In this document: positions 53,949-62,995 of the stretch, one piece after another | Position numbering within the stretch: the first letter of the stretch is position 1 | Layout: the number at the start of each line of letters is the position of its first letter | NCBI RefSeq assembly: GCF_947502895.1 | Contig: NZ_CANNBM010000002.1 | Coordinates: 1-64,000 of the forward strand | Reading direction: 5' to 3' | Length of the DNA: 64,000 nucleotides | DNA from: an uncultured Sulfitobacter sp. | GTDB taxonomy: Bacteria; Pseudomonadota; Alphaproteobacteria; Rhodobacterales; Rhodobacteraceae | The notes under the pieces: generated by a model | Seen by the model: the letters and a program-made list of their open reading frames with translations, nothing else | What the model was told of the DNA's origin: nothing | The model's database searches: none | Made by a program: the position numbers and the translations under genes

Positions 53949-55154
53949 ATGGCTGACGCATTCATCTGCGACGCGGTGCGCACACCTATCGGGCGGTATG
54001 GTGGTGCGTTGTCATCCATTCGCACGGATGATCTGGCGGCAGCACCACTGGCGGCGCTCATGGCGCGCAACAGCAATGTGGATTGGACCCGCGTTGATGA
54101 TGTTGTGATGGGCTGCGCCAATCAGGCAGGCGAGGATAACCGCAATGTGGCGCGTATGGCTACCCTACTGGCCGGTCTGCCCGTGGACGTGCCGGGTATC
54201 ACACTCAACCGTTTGTGCGCCTCTGGTCTTGATGCGGTGGGTCAAGCAGCCCGCGCCATTCGCGCAGGTGATATGGATCTGGCGATTGCGGGCGGTGTGG
54301 AAAGCATGAGCCGCGCGCCATTTGTCATGCCCAAAGCGGAGACAGCGTTTGGCCGCGCGAACGCAGTCTATGATACGACGATCGGTTGGCGCTTTGTGAA
54401 CCGCAAGATGAAAGATGCCTATGGTGTCGATTCCATGCCCGAAACCGCCGACAATGTAGCCGATGACCATGGTGTCAGCCGCGAGGATCAGGATGCCTTC
54501 GCCCTCCGTTCACAGGCGCGGTGGGCTGCTGCGGACGAAGCCGGCGTTTTTGCCGAGGAGATCACCCCCGTTACGATTCCCCAGCGCAAAGGCGACCCGC
54601 TGGTCGTTGACCGTGACGAGCACCCCCGCCCCCAGACCAACGCAGAAGGTCTAGCCAAGCTGCGGGGCATCAACGGGGCCGACAAAACCGTGACGGCAGG
54701 CAACGCCTCTGGCGTGAACGACGGTGCAGCCGCAATGCTGATCGCGTCCGAGGTTGCAGCGAACCAGCACGGATTGAAACCCATGGCACGGGTCGTGGCC
54801 ATGTCCGCCGCAGGTGTGGCGCCGCGTGTGATGGGCATTGGCCCTATTCCCGCCGCTGAAAAGGTTCTCGCGCGCGCGGGCCTGACAATAGACCAGATGG
54901 ATGTGATCGAGCTGAACGAGGCGTTTGCTTCCCAAGGTATCGCCACTCTGCGCGCTTTGGGTGTTGCCGATGATGCCCCCCATGTAAATGCCAATGGCGG
55001 TGCCATCGCCATCGGACACCCGCTTGGCATGTCCGGCGCACGTCTTGTGCTGACTGCCGCTTACCAACTGCAACGAACCCAAGGCCGCTATGCGCTCTGC
55101 ACAATGTGCGTAGGTGTAGGCCAGGGTGTTGCCCTGATACTAGAGCGCGTGTGA
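53949..55154 (+). CDS. paaJ: 3-oxoadipyl-CoA thiolase-type acetyl-CoA acyltransferase
   Basis: 401 residues. The thiolase triad is complete: Cys90 (LNRLCASG), His357 (GHPLGMSG) and Cys387 (CTMCVGVGQG). In phenylacetate degradation PaaJ cleaves 3-oxoadipyl-CoA and 3-oxo-5,6-dehydrosuberyl-CoA. The same enzyme serves as PcaF in the beta-ketoadipate pathway, and sequence alone does not separate them; position in front of paaA supports PaaJ. It follows a sigma-70-like promoter and precedes paaA by 34 bases. Confidence 0.88.
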   Translation: MADAFICDAVRTPIGRYGGALSSIRTDDLAAAPLAALMARNSNVDWTRVDDVVMGCANQAGEDNRNVARMATLLAGLPVDVPGITLNRLCASGLDAVGQAARAIRAGDMDLAIAGGVESMSRAPFVMPKAETAFGRANAVYDTTIGWRFVNRKMKDAYGVDSMPETADNVADDHGVSREDQDAFALRSQARWAAADEAGVFAEEITPVTIPQRKGDPLVVDRDEHPRPQTNAEGLAKLRGINGADKTVTAGNASGVNDGAAAMLIASEVAANQHGLKPMARVVAMSAAGVAPRVMGIGPIPAAEKVLARAGLTIDQMDVIELNEAFASQGIATLRALGVADDAPHVNANGGAIAIGHPLGMSGARLVLTAAYQLQRTQGRYALCTMCVGVGQGVALILERV

Positions 55155-55188
55155 GCGCGAACCGAAATTCTGAAAAGGACCTGAACTG

Positions 55189-56181
55189 ATGTATGCACAG
55201 ATGATCAAATCCACGGGTAAAGGCGTTAAAACCCTTGATGAAATGGACCCCGTCGAGCGCGCCTTTCAAGAGCGGATTGACGCGGGCGGCAAGATCGAGG
55301 CGAAAGACTGGATGCCGGACGGCTACCGCAAGAACCTGATCCGCCAGATCGGCCAGCACGCCCACTCCGAAATCGTGGGCCAGCTGCCCGAGGGCAACTG
55401 GATCACCCGCGCGCCCACGCTGGAGCGCAAAGCGATCCTGCTGGCAAAGGTACAAGATGAGGCAGGCCATGGCCTGTACCTCTATTGCGCGGCTGAAACG
55501 CTGGGCATTACGCGCGACGAAATGTTCGAGGCGCTGCATGAAGGGCGCATGAAATACTCCAGCATCTTCAACTACCCCACGCTGACATGGGCCGATATGG
55601 GCGCCGTGGGCTGGCTGGTCGACGGTGCGGCGATCATGAACCAGGTGCCGTTGCAGCGTACATCATACGGGCCATATGCCCGCGCGATGGTGCGGATTTG
55701 CAAGGAGGAATCGTTCCACCAGCGTCAGGGTTTCGACATCATGATGAAGATGTGTAACGGCACCGACGCACAAAAACGCATGGCGCAGGATGCGCTGAAC
55801 CGTATGTGGTTCCCCTCTCTGATGATGTTCGGGCCATCCGACAAGGACAGTGTCCATTCCGAACAGTCGATGGCGTGGAAGATCAAGATGAACACCAATG
55901 ACGAGTTGCGCCAGAAGTTCGTGGACCAGACGGTGCCACAGGCCGAGTATCTTGGCCTCACCGTCCCCGATGACACGCTGGCGTGGAACGAGGAAAAAGG
56001 CGGATACGACTTTGCCGAGCCTGACTGGAACGAATTCTTTGACGTGCTGGCAGGCAATGGCCCGTGCAATCATGACCGTCTGAACACCCGCAAACAAGCG
56101 TGGGAAGACGGCGCATGGGTGCGCGACGGGATGCTGGCCCACGCCACCAAACGCCGTGCGGCCAAGTTGGCAGCTGAGTAA
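55189..56181 (+). CDS. paaA: Phenylacetyl-CoA epoxidase subunit A
   Basis: 330 residues. Di-iron catalytic subunit of the PaaABCE monooxygenase; the ferritin-like metal ligands are visible as DEAGHGLYLY and KEESFHQRQG. It converts phenylacetyl-CoA to the ring-1,2-epoxide. AAAGGA precedes the ATG. The stop overlaps the start of a DUF3291 gene (TAATG), which separates paaA from paaB. Confidence 0.96.
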   Translation: MYAQMIKSTGKGVKTLDEMDPVERAFQERIDAGGKIEAKDWMPDGYRKNLIRQIGQHAHSEIVGQLPEGNWITRAPTLERKAILLAKVQDEAGHGLYLYCAAETLGITRDEMFEALHEGRMKYSSIFNYPTLTWADMGAVGWLVDGAAIMNQVPLQRTSYGPYARAMVRICKEESFHQRQGFDIMMKMCNGTDAQKRMAQDALNRMWFPSLMMFGPSDKDSVHSEQSMAWKIKMNTNDELRQKFVDQTVPQAEYLGLTVPDDTLAWNEEKGGYDFAEPDWNEFFDVLAGNGPCNHDRLNTRKQAWEDGAWVRDGMLAHATKRRAAKLAAE

Positions 56182-56657
56182 TGTACCTCGCCGAGATCAA
56201 CGTCGCGCGTCTAACCCACCCGATCGACCATCCTGCTGTTGCGGGTTTTGCCGACAATCTTGAACGGGTGAACGCAGTTGCCGAGCGGATGGATGGTTTC
56301 ATCTGGCGCTACGTAGACGAAAGCGGCAATGCGACAGACACCCAGATCGATGCCGATCCGCGCGTGATCGTCAACATCTCGGTCTGGCGCGATGCCCGCG
56401 CTCTCGAGGATTTCGTCTGGGGTACGGTGCACAAACAGTTCTATGCGCGCCGTGATGAATGGTTCAACGCAATGGGCAGCATGTCCTTTGCTATGTGGTG
56501 GATCGAGAAAGATCACCGCCCCACCATCACAGAAGCAACCCAGCGGTTGGCCCATTTGAACGCCAACGGCCCCTCGGATCATGCGTTCGGATGGGACCAC
56601 CTGAAAGATGCTACTCAATGGCGCAGCGCCCGCTGTGCCCCTCTTGCTGCGGAGTAA
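56181..56657 (+). CDS. DUF3291 protein inserted in the paa operon
   Basis: 158 residues of DUF3291 type (LAEINVARL, GFIWRYVDESG, SVWRDARALEDFVWGTVHKQFYARRDEWF, MWWIEKDHRPTI). This is a ferredoxin-like alpha+beta barrel related to antibiotic biosynthesis monooxygenases. It is translationally coupled to paaA by TAATG and ends four bases before paaB, so it is made with the epoxidase. The usual order is paaA-paaB directly. A role in handling the unstable epoxide or in protecting the enzyme is conceivable; no function is established. Confidence 0.85.
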   Translation: MYLAEINVARLTHPIDHPAVAGFADNLERVNAVAERMDGFIWRYVDESGNATDTQIDADPRVIVNISVWRDARALEDFVWGTVHKQFYARRDEWFNAMGSMSFAMWWIEKDHRPTITEATQRLAHLNANGPSDHAFGWDHLKDATQWRSARCAPLAAE

Positions 56658-56661
56658 TACA

Positions 56662-56961
56662 ATGACACAACCAAAACGCACAGGCGAATGGCCCCTTTTC
56701 GAGGTCTTCATTCGCGGTCAGCACGGGCTGAGCCACCGTCACGTAGGCTCGCTTCACGCGCCTGACGCCGCAATGGCGATCAAAAACGCACGCGATGTAT
56801 ACACCCGCCGAAACGAAGGTGTGAGCATCTGGGTCGTCGAGGCCGAGGCTATTCACGCAAGCGCGCCGGGCGATAAAGAGGCGCTTTATGATCCTGCCAA
56901 CGACAAGGTCTACCGCCACCCGACCTTCTTTGATGTTCCCGACGAAGTGGGCCACATGTGA
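56662..56961 (+). CDS. paaB: Phenylacetyl-CoA epoxidase subunit B
   Basis: 99 residues, the normal size. Sequence EWPLFEVFIRGQHGLSHRHVGSLHAPDAAMAIKNARDVYTRRNEG is characteristic of PaaB, the small subunit that bridges the PaaAC dimers. The stop overlaps paaC (TGATG). Confidence 0.95.
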   Translation: MTQPKRTGEWPLFEVFIRGQHGLSHRHVGSLHAPDAAMAIKNARDVYTRRNEGVSIWVVEAEAIHASAPGDKEALYDPANDKVYRHPTFFDVPDEVGHM

Positions 56962-57731
56962 TGAGTCAGGAAAACCTTCAATCGGCGCTGTTCCAGACCT
57001 TGCTACGGCTGGGCGACAACACACTGGTCCTCGGCCATCGCGTGTCCGAATGGTGCGGGAAGGCCCCCGTGCTGGAGGAGGACATCGCGCTGGCCAACAC
57101 GGCGCTTGACCTGATCGGCCAGACACAGATGTGGCTTGGATACGCCGGAGAAGTCGAAGGCCAAGGCCGCAGCGCCGATGACCTGGCCTTTCTGCGCGAT
57201 GTCTGGGATTTTCGCAATATCCTGATGGTGGAGCGGCCAAATCTGGACTTTGGGCACACTATAATGCGCCAGTTTCTGTTTGACACCCATCACCGCGCCC
57301 AGCTTGCGGCGCTCGCCACCTCTTCCGATCCGCGGATCGCGGAGATCGCGGCAAAAGCAGTCAAGGAAGCAACCTATCATCTGGAACGCTCTGCCGAGAC
57401 TGTCATTGCCTTGGGCGACGGCACCGAGGTGAGCCACACCAAAATGCAGGATGCACTGGATCTGCTCTGGCCCTATGTGGGCGAGATGTTTGCAAGCGAC
57501 GAGATGGACGCCCGGATGGCCGCCGAAGGCATCGCGCCCGATCCTGCTTCACTCGCTGAGGCGTGGCACAGCAGCGTGCGCGCAACGCTGGCCGAAGCCA
57601 CGTTGACCGTGCCAGACAGCACTTTCGCACACAAAGGCGGGCGCACAGGCAGCCAGCACACCGAACATCTGGGCCATATGCTGACGCAGATGCAATGGCT
57701 GCAACGCGCCTACCCAGACGCCACATGGTAA
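56961..57731 (+). CDS. paaC: Phenylacetyl-CoA epoxidase subunit C
   Basis: 256 residues, ferritin-like structural subunit that pairs with PaaA and has lost the catalytic di-iron site. Typical parts: LRLGDNTLVLGHRVSEWCGKAPVLEEDIALANTALDLIGQ and EATYHLERSAETVIALGDGTE. ATG at 56961 overlaps the paaB stop. It overlaps paaD by seven bases. Confidence 0.95.
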   Translation: MSQENLQSALFQTLLRLGDNTLVLGHRVSEWCGKAPVLEEDIALANTALDLIGQTQMWLGYAGEVEGQGRSADDLAFLRDVWDFRNILMVERPNLDFGHTIMRQFLFDTHHRAQLAALATSSDPRIAEIAAKAVKEATYHLERSAETVIALGDGTEVSHTKMQDALDLLWPYVGEMFASDEMDARMAAEGIAPDPASLAEAWHSSVRATLAEATLTVPDSTFAHKGGRTGSQHTEHLGHMLTQMQWLQRAYPDATW

Positions 57732-58186
57732 AGCCCGATGTGCAAACCATCTGGGGCTGGCTGGACGAGGTGCCCGACCCCGAAATTCCCGTGATCTCGG
57801 TGGTTGATCTGGGGATCATCCGTGGCGTTGAATGGGACGGTGATGTGTTAGAAGTGGCCATTACGCCCACCTATTCCGGTTGCCCTGCCACCAGCATCAT
57901 CAATCTGGACGTAGAGACCGCCCTGCGCGACCGCGGACTTGAGCAGATACGCCTCAAACAACAGCTCTCCCCTGCGTGGACAACCGATTGGTTAAGCGAA
58001 AAAGGGGCGGCCAAGCTAGAGGACTACGGGATCGCCCCACCCTCGCCCGCTGGTGGCCCATCGCAATGCCCGCGGTGTAAATCTGCGGCGGTTGAGAAGG
58101 TAAGCCAGTTTGGCTCAACCCCCTGCAAGGCCCATTGGCGCTGCCTGAGCTGTCTTGAGCCTTTCGACTATTTCAAATGTATCTGA
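57725..58186 (+). CDS. paaD: Phenylacetate degradation protein PaaD
   Basis: 153 residues. MIP18/DUF59 domain (DPEIPVISVVDLGIIRGV, TPTYSGCPATSII) and a C-terminal zinc-finger-like region with CPRC and CLSC pairs. PaaD is needed for iron or iron-sulfur maturation of the epoxidase system rather than for catalysis. The start lies within the end of paaC, so translation is coupled. Confidence 0.93.
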   Translation: MVKPDVQTIWGWLDEVPDPEIPVISVVDLGIIRGVEWDGDVLEVAITPTYSGCPATSIINLDVETALRDRGLEQIRLKQQLSPAWTTDWLSEKGAAKLEDYGIAPPSPAGGPSQCPRCKSAAVEKVSQFGSTPCKAHWRCLSCLEPFDYFKCI

Positions 58187-58193
58187 GGATCCT

Positions 58194-59261
58194 ATGGCGC
58201 GTTTTCATCCGCTGACTGTCACCGACATCCACAAGACAATCCGCGATGCGGTGGTTGTCAGCCTTGCCGCCCCTGAGGGGGCCAGCTTTGACTATGTCCA
58301 AGGCCAATACCTGACTTTCCGTCGAGATTTCGACGGCGAGGAATTGCGCCGCAGCTATTCGATCTGTGCAGGTCTGGATGATGGCATTTTACAAGTCGGC
58401 ATCAAGAAAGTCGCTGGCGGGGCCTTTTCCACTTGGGCCAATGAAGATTTGCAAATTGGCGACACAGTTGAAGCGATGCCGCCCATGGGGCGCTTTCACA
58501 CGGAGCTGGATGCAGGCGCGCAGCGGCATTATCTGGGCTTTGCAGGCGGGTCTGGCATCACCCCTGTTTTGTCGATCCTGCGCACGGTGCTGACGCGCGA
58601 GCCACAGTCACGGTTTACGCTGGTCTACGCCAACCGCGCCGTCAGCACGATCATGTTCCGCGCCGAGCTTGAAGACCTGAAAAACACCTATATGGGCCGT
58701 GTAAACGTGATCCATGTACTGGAGGCCGACGCACAGGACATTGACCTGTTCACAGGCCGTATAGACGAGGAAAAATGCGCGCGCTTGTTTGCATCTTGGA
58801 TTGACATAAACTCGGTTGATACCGCGTTCATCTGCGGTCCGGAGCCGATGATGCTGGGCATCGCTGCGGCGCTGCGGGCACATGGGCTGGAGGATGACCA
58901 GATCAAGTTCGAACTGTTCGGCGCTGGTCAGCCAGGCCGTGCCAAGCAAAAGCAGATCAGCGCAGACGCAACCGCCTCGGGCGCTGTGACCCAGGCCACG
59001 GTCACAATGGACGGTGCCACCCGCAGCTTTACCATGCCACGCGATACCGCTTTGTTGGACGCAGCACTGGAAAACGCGATGGACGCGCCCTTTGCCTGCA
59101 AGGCTGGTGTCTGCTCCACCTGTCGCGCGCGCGTCACCGAAGGCGAGGTCGAGATGCTGACCAACCACGCGCTTGAAGATTACGAAGTTGCCGCAGGATT
59201 TGTGCTGACCTGCCAGTGTTATCCGCTCAGCGATACAGTCAAATTCGATTACGACCAGTAA
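58194..59261 (+). CDS. paaE: Phenylacetyl-CoA epoxidase reductase subunit
   Basis: 355 residues. FAD domain (RRSYSIC), NADPH domain (FAGGSGITPVLSILR) and C-terminal plant-type [2Fe-2S] ferredoxin (CKAGVCSTCRARV, LTCQCYP). It feeds electrons from NADPH to the PaaABC oxygenase. AGGAT precedes the ATG at 58194. Spacing of seven bases from paaD. Confidence 0.95.
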   Translation: MARFHPLTVTDIHKTIRDAVVVSLAAPEGASFDYVQGQYLTFRRDFDGEELRRSYSICAGLDDGILQVGIKKVAGGAFSTWANEDLQIGDTVEAMPPMGRFHTELDAGAQRHYLGFAGGSGITPVLSILRTVLTREPQSRFTLVYANRAVSTIMFRAELEDLKNTYMGRVNVIHVLEADAQDIDLFTGRIDEEKCARLFASWIDINSVDTAFICGPEPMMLGIAAALRAHGLEDDQIKFELFGAGQPGRAKQKQISADATASGAVTQATVTMDGATRSFTMPRDTALLDAALENAMDAPFACKAGVCSTCRARVTEGEVEMLTNHALEDYEVAAGFVLTCQCYPLSDTVKFDYDQ

Positions 59262-59300
59262 TACCGCGACCCTAGAAACAGACAAGACAAAGGCCAGCCC

Positions 59301-61334
59301 ATGATGATGATTCCCTCTTTTGCCGCGGGCCAGTGGGTCGCCCCTGACAGCGGCGCACGTTCCATTGCCTGTGCTATCACAGGCGAGGTCATCGCGCAGG
59401 CGGGCAACAGCAGCATGGATATGGGGGCAATGCATGCCTATGCCCGCGATGTGGGTGGCCCTGCTCTGCGCGCGCTGACATTTCATGACCGCGCCCGCAT
59501 GCTCAAGGCGCTGGCGTTGCACCTGACCGAACACAAGCAGGCACTCTATGATTTGTCCTTTCAGACAGGGGCAACACAGGCAGATCATGCTTTCGATATC
59601 GATGGTGGCATCGGCACGATGTTTGTATTCGCCTCCAAGGGACGCCGCGAAATGCCCGATGCGCAGATATATCTCGATGGCGAGATCGAGCAGTTGGGCC
59701 GAAAAGGCACCTTCCTTGGCCAGCACGTTTGTGTTCCGTTGCAGGGCGTTGGCATTCATATCAACGCCTATAATTTTCCCGTCTGGGGCATGCTGGAAAA
59801 ATTCGCACCGACCTTCCTTGCCGGAGTGCCAAGCATCGTAAAGCCTGCCACGGCGACCTGCTATGTCACGCACCTGTGTGTCCAACTGATGCTGGACAGC
59901 GGTATTCTACCCGAAGGGTCACTACAGCTCGTTTCGGGCGGTGTGGGCGATCTGCTCCTGCATACAGACGCACAAGATGTCGTCAGCTTCACAGGCTCGG
60001 CGCAGACCGCCCTTGGCCTGCGAGCAACGCCGCATCTGCTGGAAAACGCCGTGCGCTTTGTAGCCGAACAAGACAGCCTGAATGCCAGCGTCCTTGGTGC
60101 GGATGTAACCCCCGACACGCCCGAATTTGACCTGTTCATCCGTGAAGCGCACCGCGAGATGACTACGAAAGCAGGGCAAAAATGCACAGCCATCCGCCGC
60201 ATCATGGCCCCTGCCGCCCATGTGGACGCGGTGATTGAGGCGCTGTCCGCCAAGCTATCGCATACGGTGATCGGTGATCCGCGCGATGCGAAAACAGGCA
60301 TGGGTGCGCTGGTCAGCCGCAGCCAACGTGATGATGTGCTTGAAAAAGCGGCTCTTATCGCCACGCAGGCCGAGCGTGTTTGTGGCAACCCCGATGATTT
60401 CGCCGTGCAGGGTGCAGACCGTGACAAAGGCGCGTTTCTGCCGCCGATGCTGTTTCACTGCGACGATCCCGATGCAGCAACCCATGTACATGACACCGAG
60501 GCCTTTGGCCCTGTCAGCACAGTTATGCCCTACCGCGATGCAGATCACGCCATCGCGCTGCTGAACCGTGGAAAGGGATCACTGGTGGCCTCTGTCATCA
60601 CCCGCGATGGCGATCTGGCGCGGCAAATGGTGATGGGATCGGCCGCGTGGCACGGGCGGCTCTATTTCAACAACGCAGATTCAATGAAGGAATCGACAGG
60701 CCATGGTGCGCCCATGCCCCACATGATCCACGGCGGACCGGGCCGTGCAGGCGGCGGAGAAGAGCAAGGCGGCGTGCGCGGCGTGCTGCATTATATGCAA
60801 CGCACCGCCGTCCAAGGCAGCCCCGATATCCTCACCGCGATTGGCCAGCAATGGGTGCCCGGCGCGACCGAGATCACCGGCGGTGCGCATCCATTTACGC
60901 GCACCTTCCACCAGTTGCAGCTGGGCGAGACACTCCATACTCCGGCGCGCAAAGTTACGTTGCAAGACATTGAAACATTTGCGCATTTCACTGGAGATAC
61001 CTTTTACGGCCACATGGACGAAGAAGCAGCCCGCGCCAATCCTTTCTTTCCGGGGCGCGTGGCGCATGGCTATCTGCTTCTCAGCTTTGCGGCGGGGTTG
61101 TTTGTACAGCCGGATCCGGGACCGGTGCTGGCCAATACAGGCCTCGCCAACCTGAACTTCATGAAACCTGTTTCGCCTGATGAAGAGATCAAAGTTCGCC
61201 TCACTGTCAAGAAAAAGACCCCGCGTACCGACACTTATGGGCAAGTACGCTGGCATGTAACCGTGACCAATCAAGACGATGAACTGGTAGCGGAGTATGA
61301 GTTGCTTACGATGAACGCCTATGAGGCGACTTAG
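59301..61334 (+). CDS. paaZ: Bifunctional oxepin-CoA hydrolase / semialdehyde dehydrogenase
   Basis: 677 residues, full-length PaaZ. The N-terminal aldehyde dehydrogenase has Cys295 (KAGQKCTAIRR) as nucleophile; the C-terminal MaoC-like hydratase has Asp566 and His571 (GDTFYGHMD). It opens oxepin-CoA and oxidises the aldehyde formed to 3-oxo-5,6-dehydrosuberyl-CoA. It is the last paa gene of this stretch; paaG, paaH, paaF, paaK and a regulator are not in the window. Confidence 0.95.
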   Translation: MMMIPSFAAGQWVAPDSGARSIACAITGEVIAQAGNSSMDMGAMHAYARDVGGPALRALTFHDRARMLKALALHLTEHKQALYDLSFQTGATQADHAFDIDGGIGTMFVFASKGRREMPDAQIYLDGEIEQLGRKGTFLGQHVCVPLQGVGIHINAYNFPVWGMLEKFAPTFLAGVPSIVKPATATCYVTHLCVQLMLDSGILPEGSLQLVSGGVGDLLLHTDAQDVVSFTGSAQTALGLRATPHLLENAVRFVAEQDSLNASVLGADVTPDTPEFDLFIREAHREMTTKAGQKCTAIRRIMAPAAHVDAVIEALSAKLSHTVIGDPRDAKTGMGALVSRSQRDDVLEKAALIATQAERVCGNPDDFAVQGADRDKGAFLPPMLFHCDDPDAATHVHDTEAFGPVSTVMPYRDADHAIALLNRGKGSLVASVITRDGDLARQMVMGSAAWHGRLYFNNADSMKESTGHGAPMPHMIHGGPGRAGGGEEQGGVRGVLHYMQRTAVQGSPDILTAIGQQWVPGATEITGGAHPFTRTFHQLQLGETLHTPARKVTLQDIETFAHFTGDTFYGHMDEEAARANPFFPGRVAHGYLLLSFAAGLFVQPDPGPVLANTGLANLNFMKPVSPDEEIKVRLTVKKKTPRTDTYGQVRWHVTVTNQDDELVAEYELLTMNAYEAT

Positions 61335-61427
61335 GGCTGCGACACAGGCCAGTTCCCGCTGATATGTCGTGAACGCTTGAAGCCGCTTTTGGTTGGGCTA
61401 GTCTATGAGGTGTACAAGGAGCGCGTC

Positions 61428-61742
61428 ATGCCAAAACTCATTCGCTTTTACATCGTTAATTGCATCATCGGTTTCACCGTATCTGCCGTGTTCACTTTTG
61501 CGATCATGTGGTTCAACGTAGCGAACCTGTGGCACCTGATCAGCGGGTCAGACATCGGGATTATGGCGATTATCGTGTTTTGGGTGCTCAACGGGATCGT
61601 ATTTGCGGGCGTGCAATTTGGTGTCGCTGTAATGCTCATGGCCGATCAAGACGATGATGATGACGGCCCGCGCGGCGGGTTGGGCGTTCCCGTACGCGTC
61701 CCCGCAACGGTAAAAACACACCGCTCTGACCAGCGATTCTGA
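61428..61742 (+). CDS. Small membrane protein, unknown
   Basis: 104 residues from ATG at 61428 with AAGGA upstream. Two membrane helices (about 8-28 and 42-72) and a C-terminal tail with a DDDDDG acidic run. No family recognised. It lies between paaZ and the convergent tgt gene; not obviously part of the paa operon. Confidence 0.7.
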   Translation: MPKLIRFYIVNCIIGFTVSAVFTFAIMWFNVANLWHLISGSDIGIMAIIVFWVLNGIVFAGVQFGVAVMLMADQDDDDDGPRGGLGVPVRVPATVKTHRSDQRF

Positions 61743-61754
61743 GGGACTGGAACG

Positions 61755-62882
61755 CTAGAGCGGATCAATGTCACCCTGCGCGCGGCCCGCGTGAAAATCG
61801 CTCTGCCATGAGTCAAAAGACCCTGCGGCGATCGCGCCGCGCATGCCTGCCATGATGTCCTGATAATACCGCAGGTTATGCCATGTCAGCAGCATGGATG
61901 ATATCATCTCTTGGCTGCGGAACACATGGTGCAGGTAGGCGCGTGAATAGTGCTGACACGCGGGGCAGCCGCAGTCTTCGTCCAGCGGGCGCGGATCATC
62001 GGCGTGGCGGGCGTTTTTGATATTCAGCACGCCTTTGCGGGTAAATACCTGCCCCGTCCGCCCCGAGCGTGAAGGCAGCACGCAGTCCATCATATCAATG
62101 CCCCGTGCGACGGCACCGACAATATCGTCGGGCTTGCCCACACCCATTAGATAACGCGGTTTGTCTTCGGGTAGTTGCTCGGGCGCGTAGTCCAAACAGC
62201 CAAACATCGCCTCCTGCCCCTCACCCACAGCCAGACCTCCTACCGCATAGCCGTCAAACCCGATCTCGCGTAGCGCCTCGGCGCTTTGCTGGCGCAGGTC
62301 TTGCTCCAATCCGCCTTGCTGGATGCCAAACAACGCATGACCCGGCCTGTCACCAAATGCCTCGCGCGAGCGTTTGGCCCACCGCATCGACAGCTCCATG
62401 CTTTCGGCGATGCGTGTCCGGTCTGCGGGCAAGGCGGGACATTCGTCAAAACACATAACGATATCACTGCCCAACAGCTTTTGAATTTCCATAGAGCGTT
62501 CTGGCGTAATTTCGTGCTTGCTGCCGTCGATATGGCTTTTGAAGGTCACGCCCCGTTCTGTCAGCTTGCGCAGGTTGGCCAGCGACATCACCTGAAACCC
62601 GCCCGAATCCGTCAGGATGGGCCGGTCCCAGTTCATGAACTTGTGCAGCCCGCCGAGGCGGTCTATCCGCTCAGCTGTGGGGCGCAGCATCAGGTGATAG
62701 GTGTTGCCCAGAAGAATATCCGCGCCTGTCTCGCGCACCGATGAGGGCATCATGGCTTTCACAGTTGCAGCAGTGCCTACAGGCATAAACGCAGGCGTGC
62801 GGATTTCACCGCGCGGCGTATTGATCCGGCCTGTGCGCGCGCGCCCGTCACGGGCATCGATCTGATACGAAAATCCGGCCAT
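61755..62882 (-). CDS. tgt: tRNA-guanine transglycosylase
   Basis: 375 residues. Catalytic aspartates in LTDSGGFQVMS and GIDMMDCVLPSRSGRTG; zinc site CGCPACQHYSRAYLHH. It exchanges guanine for preQ1 at the wobble position of Asp, Asn, His and Tyr tRNAs. The ATG at 62882 follows GGAGG-like bases and fits the family start. Convergent with the small membrane gene to the left. Confidence 0.96.
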   Translation of the reverse strand: MAGFSYQIDARDGRARTGRINTPRGEIRTPAFMPVGTAATVKAMMPSSVRETGADILLGNTYHLMLRPTAERIDRLGGLHKFMNWDRPILTDSGGFQVMSLANLRKLTERGVTFKSHIDGSKHEITPERSMEIQKLLGSDIVMCFDECPALPADRTRIAESMELSMRWAKRSREAFGDRPGHALFGIQQGGLEQDLRQQSAEALREIGFDGYAVGGLAVGEGQEAMFGCLDYAPEQLPEDKPRYLMGVGKPDDIVGAVARGIDMMDCVLPSRSGRTGQVFTRKGVLNIKNARHADDPRPLDEDCGCPACQHYSRAYLHHVFRSQEMISSMLLTWHNLRYYQDIMAGMRGAIAAGSFDSWQSDFHAGRAQGDIDPL

Positions 62883-62995
62883 CGCAGGCTCCTCCGATAT
62901 AGGTTTGCGCTGGCCTATCGCAGGTTGCTGCGTCTTGCAATCAGGCCCCTGTGACACCACATTAAGGGCGTAACTTTATATTGGGGACGACGACG

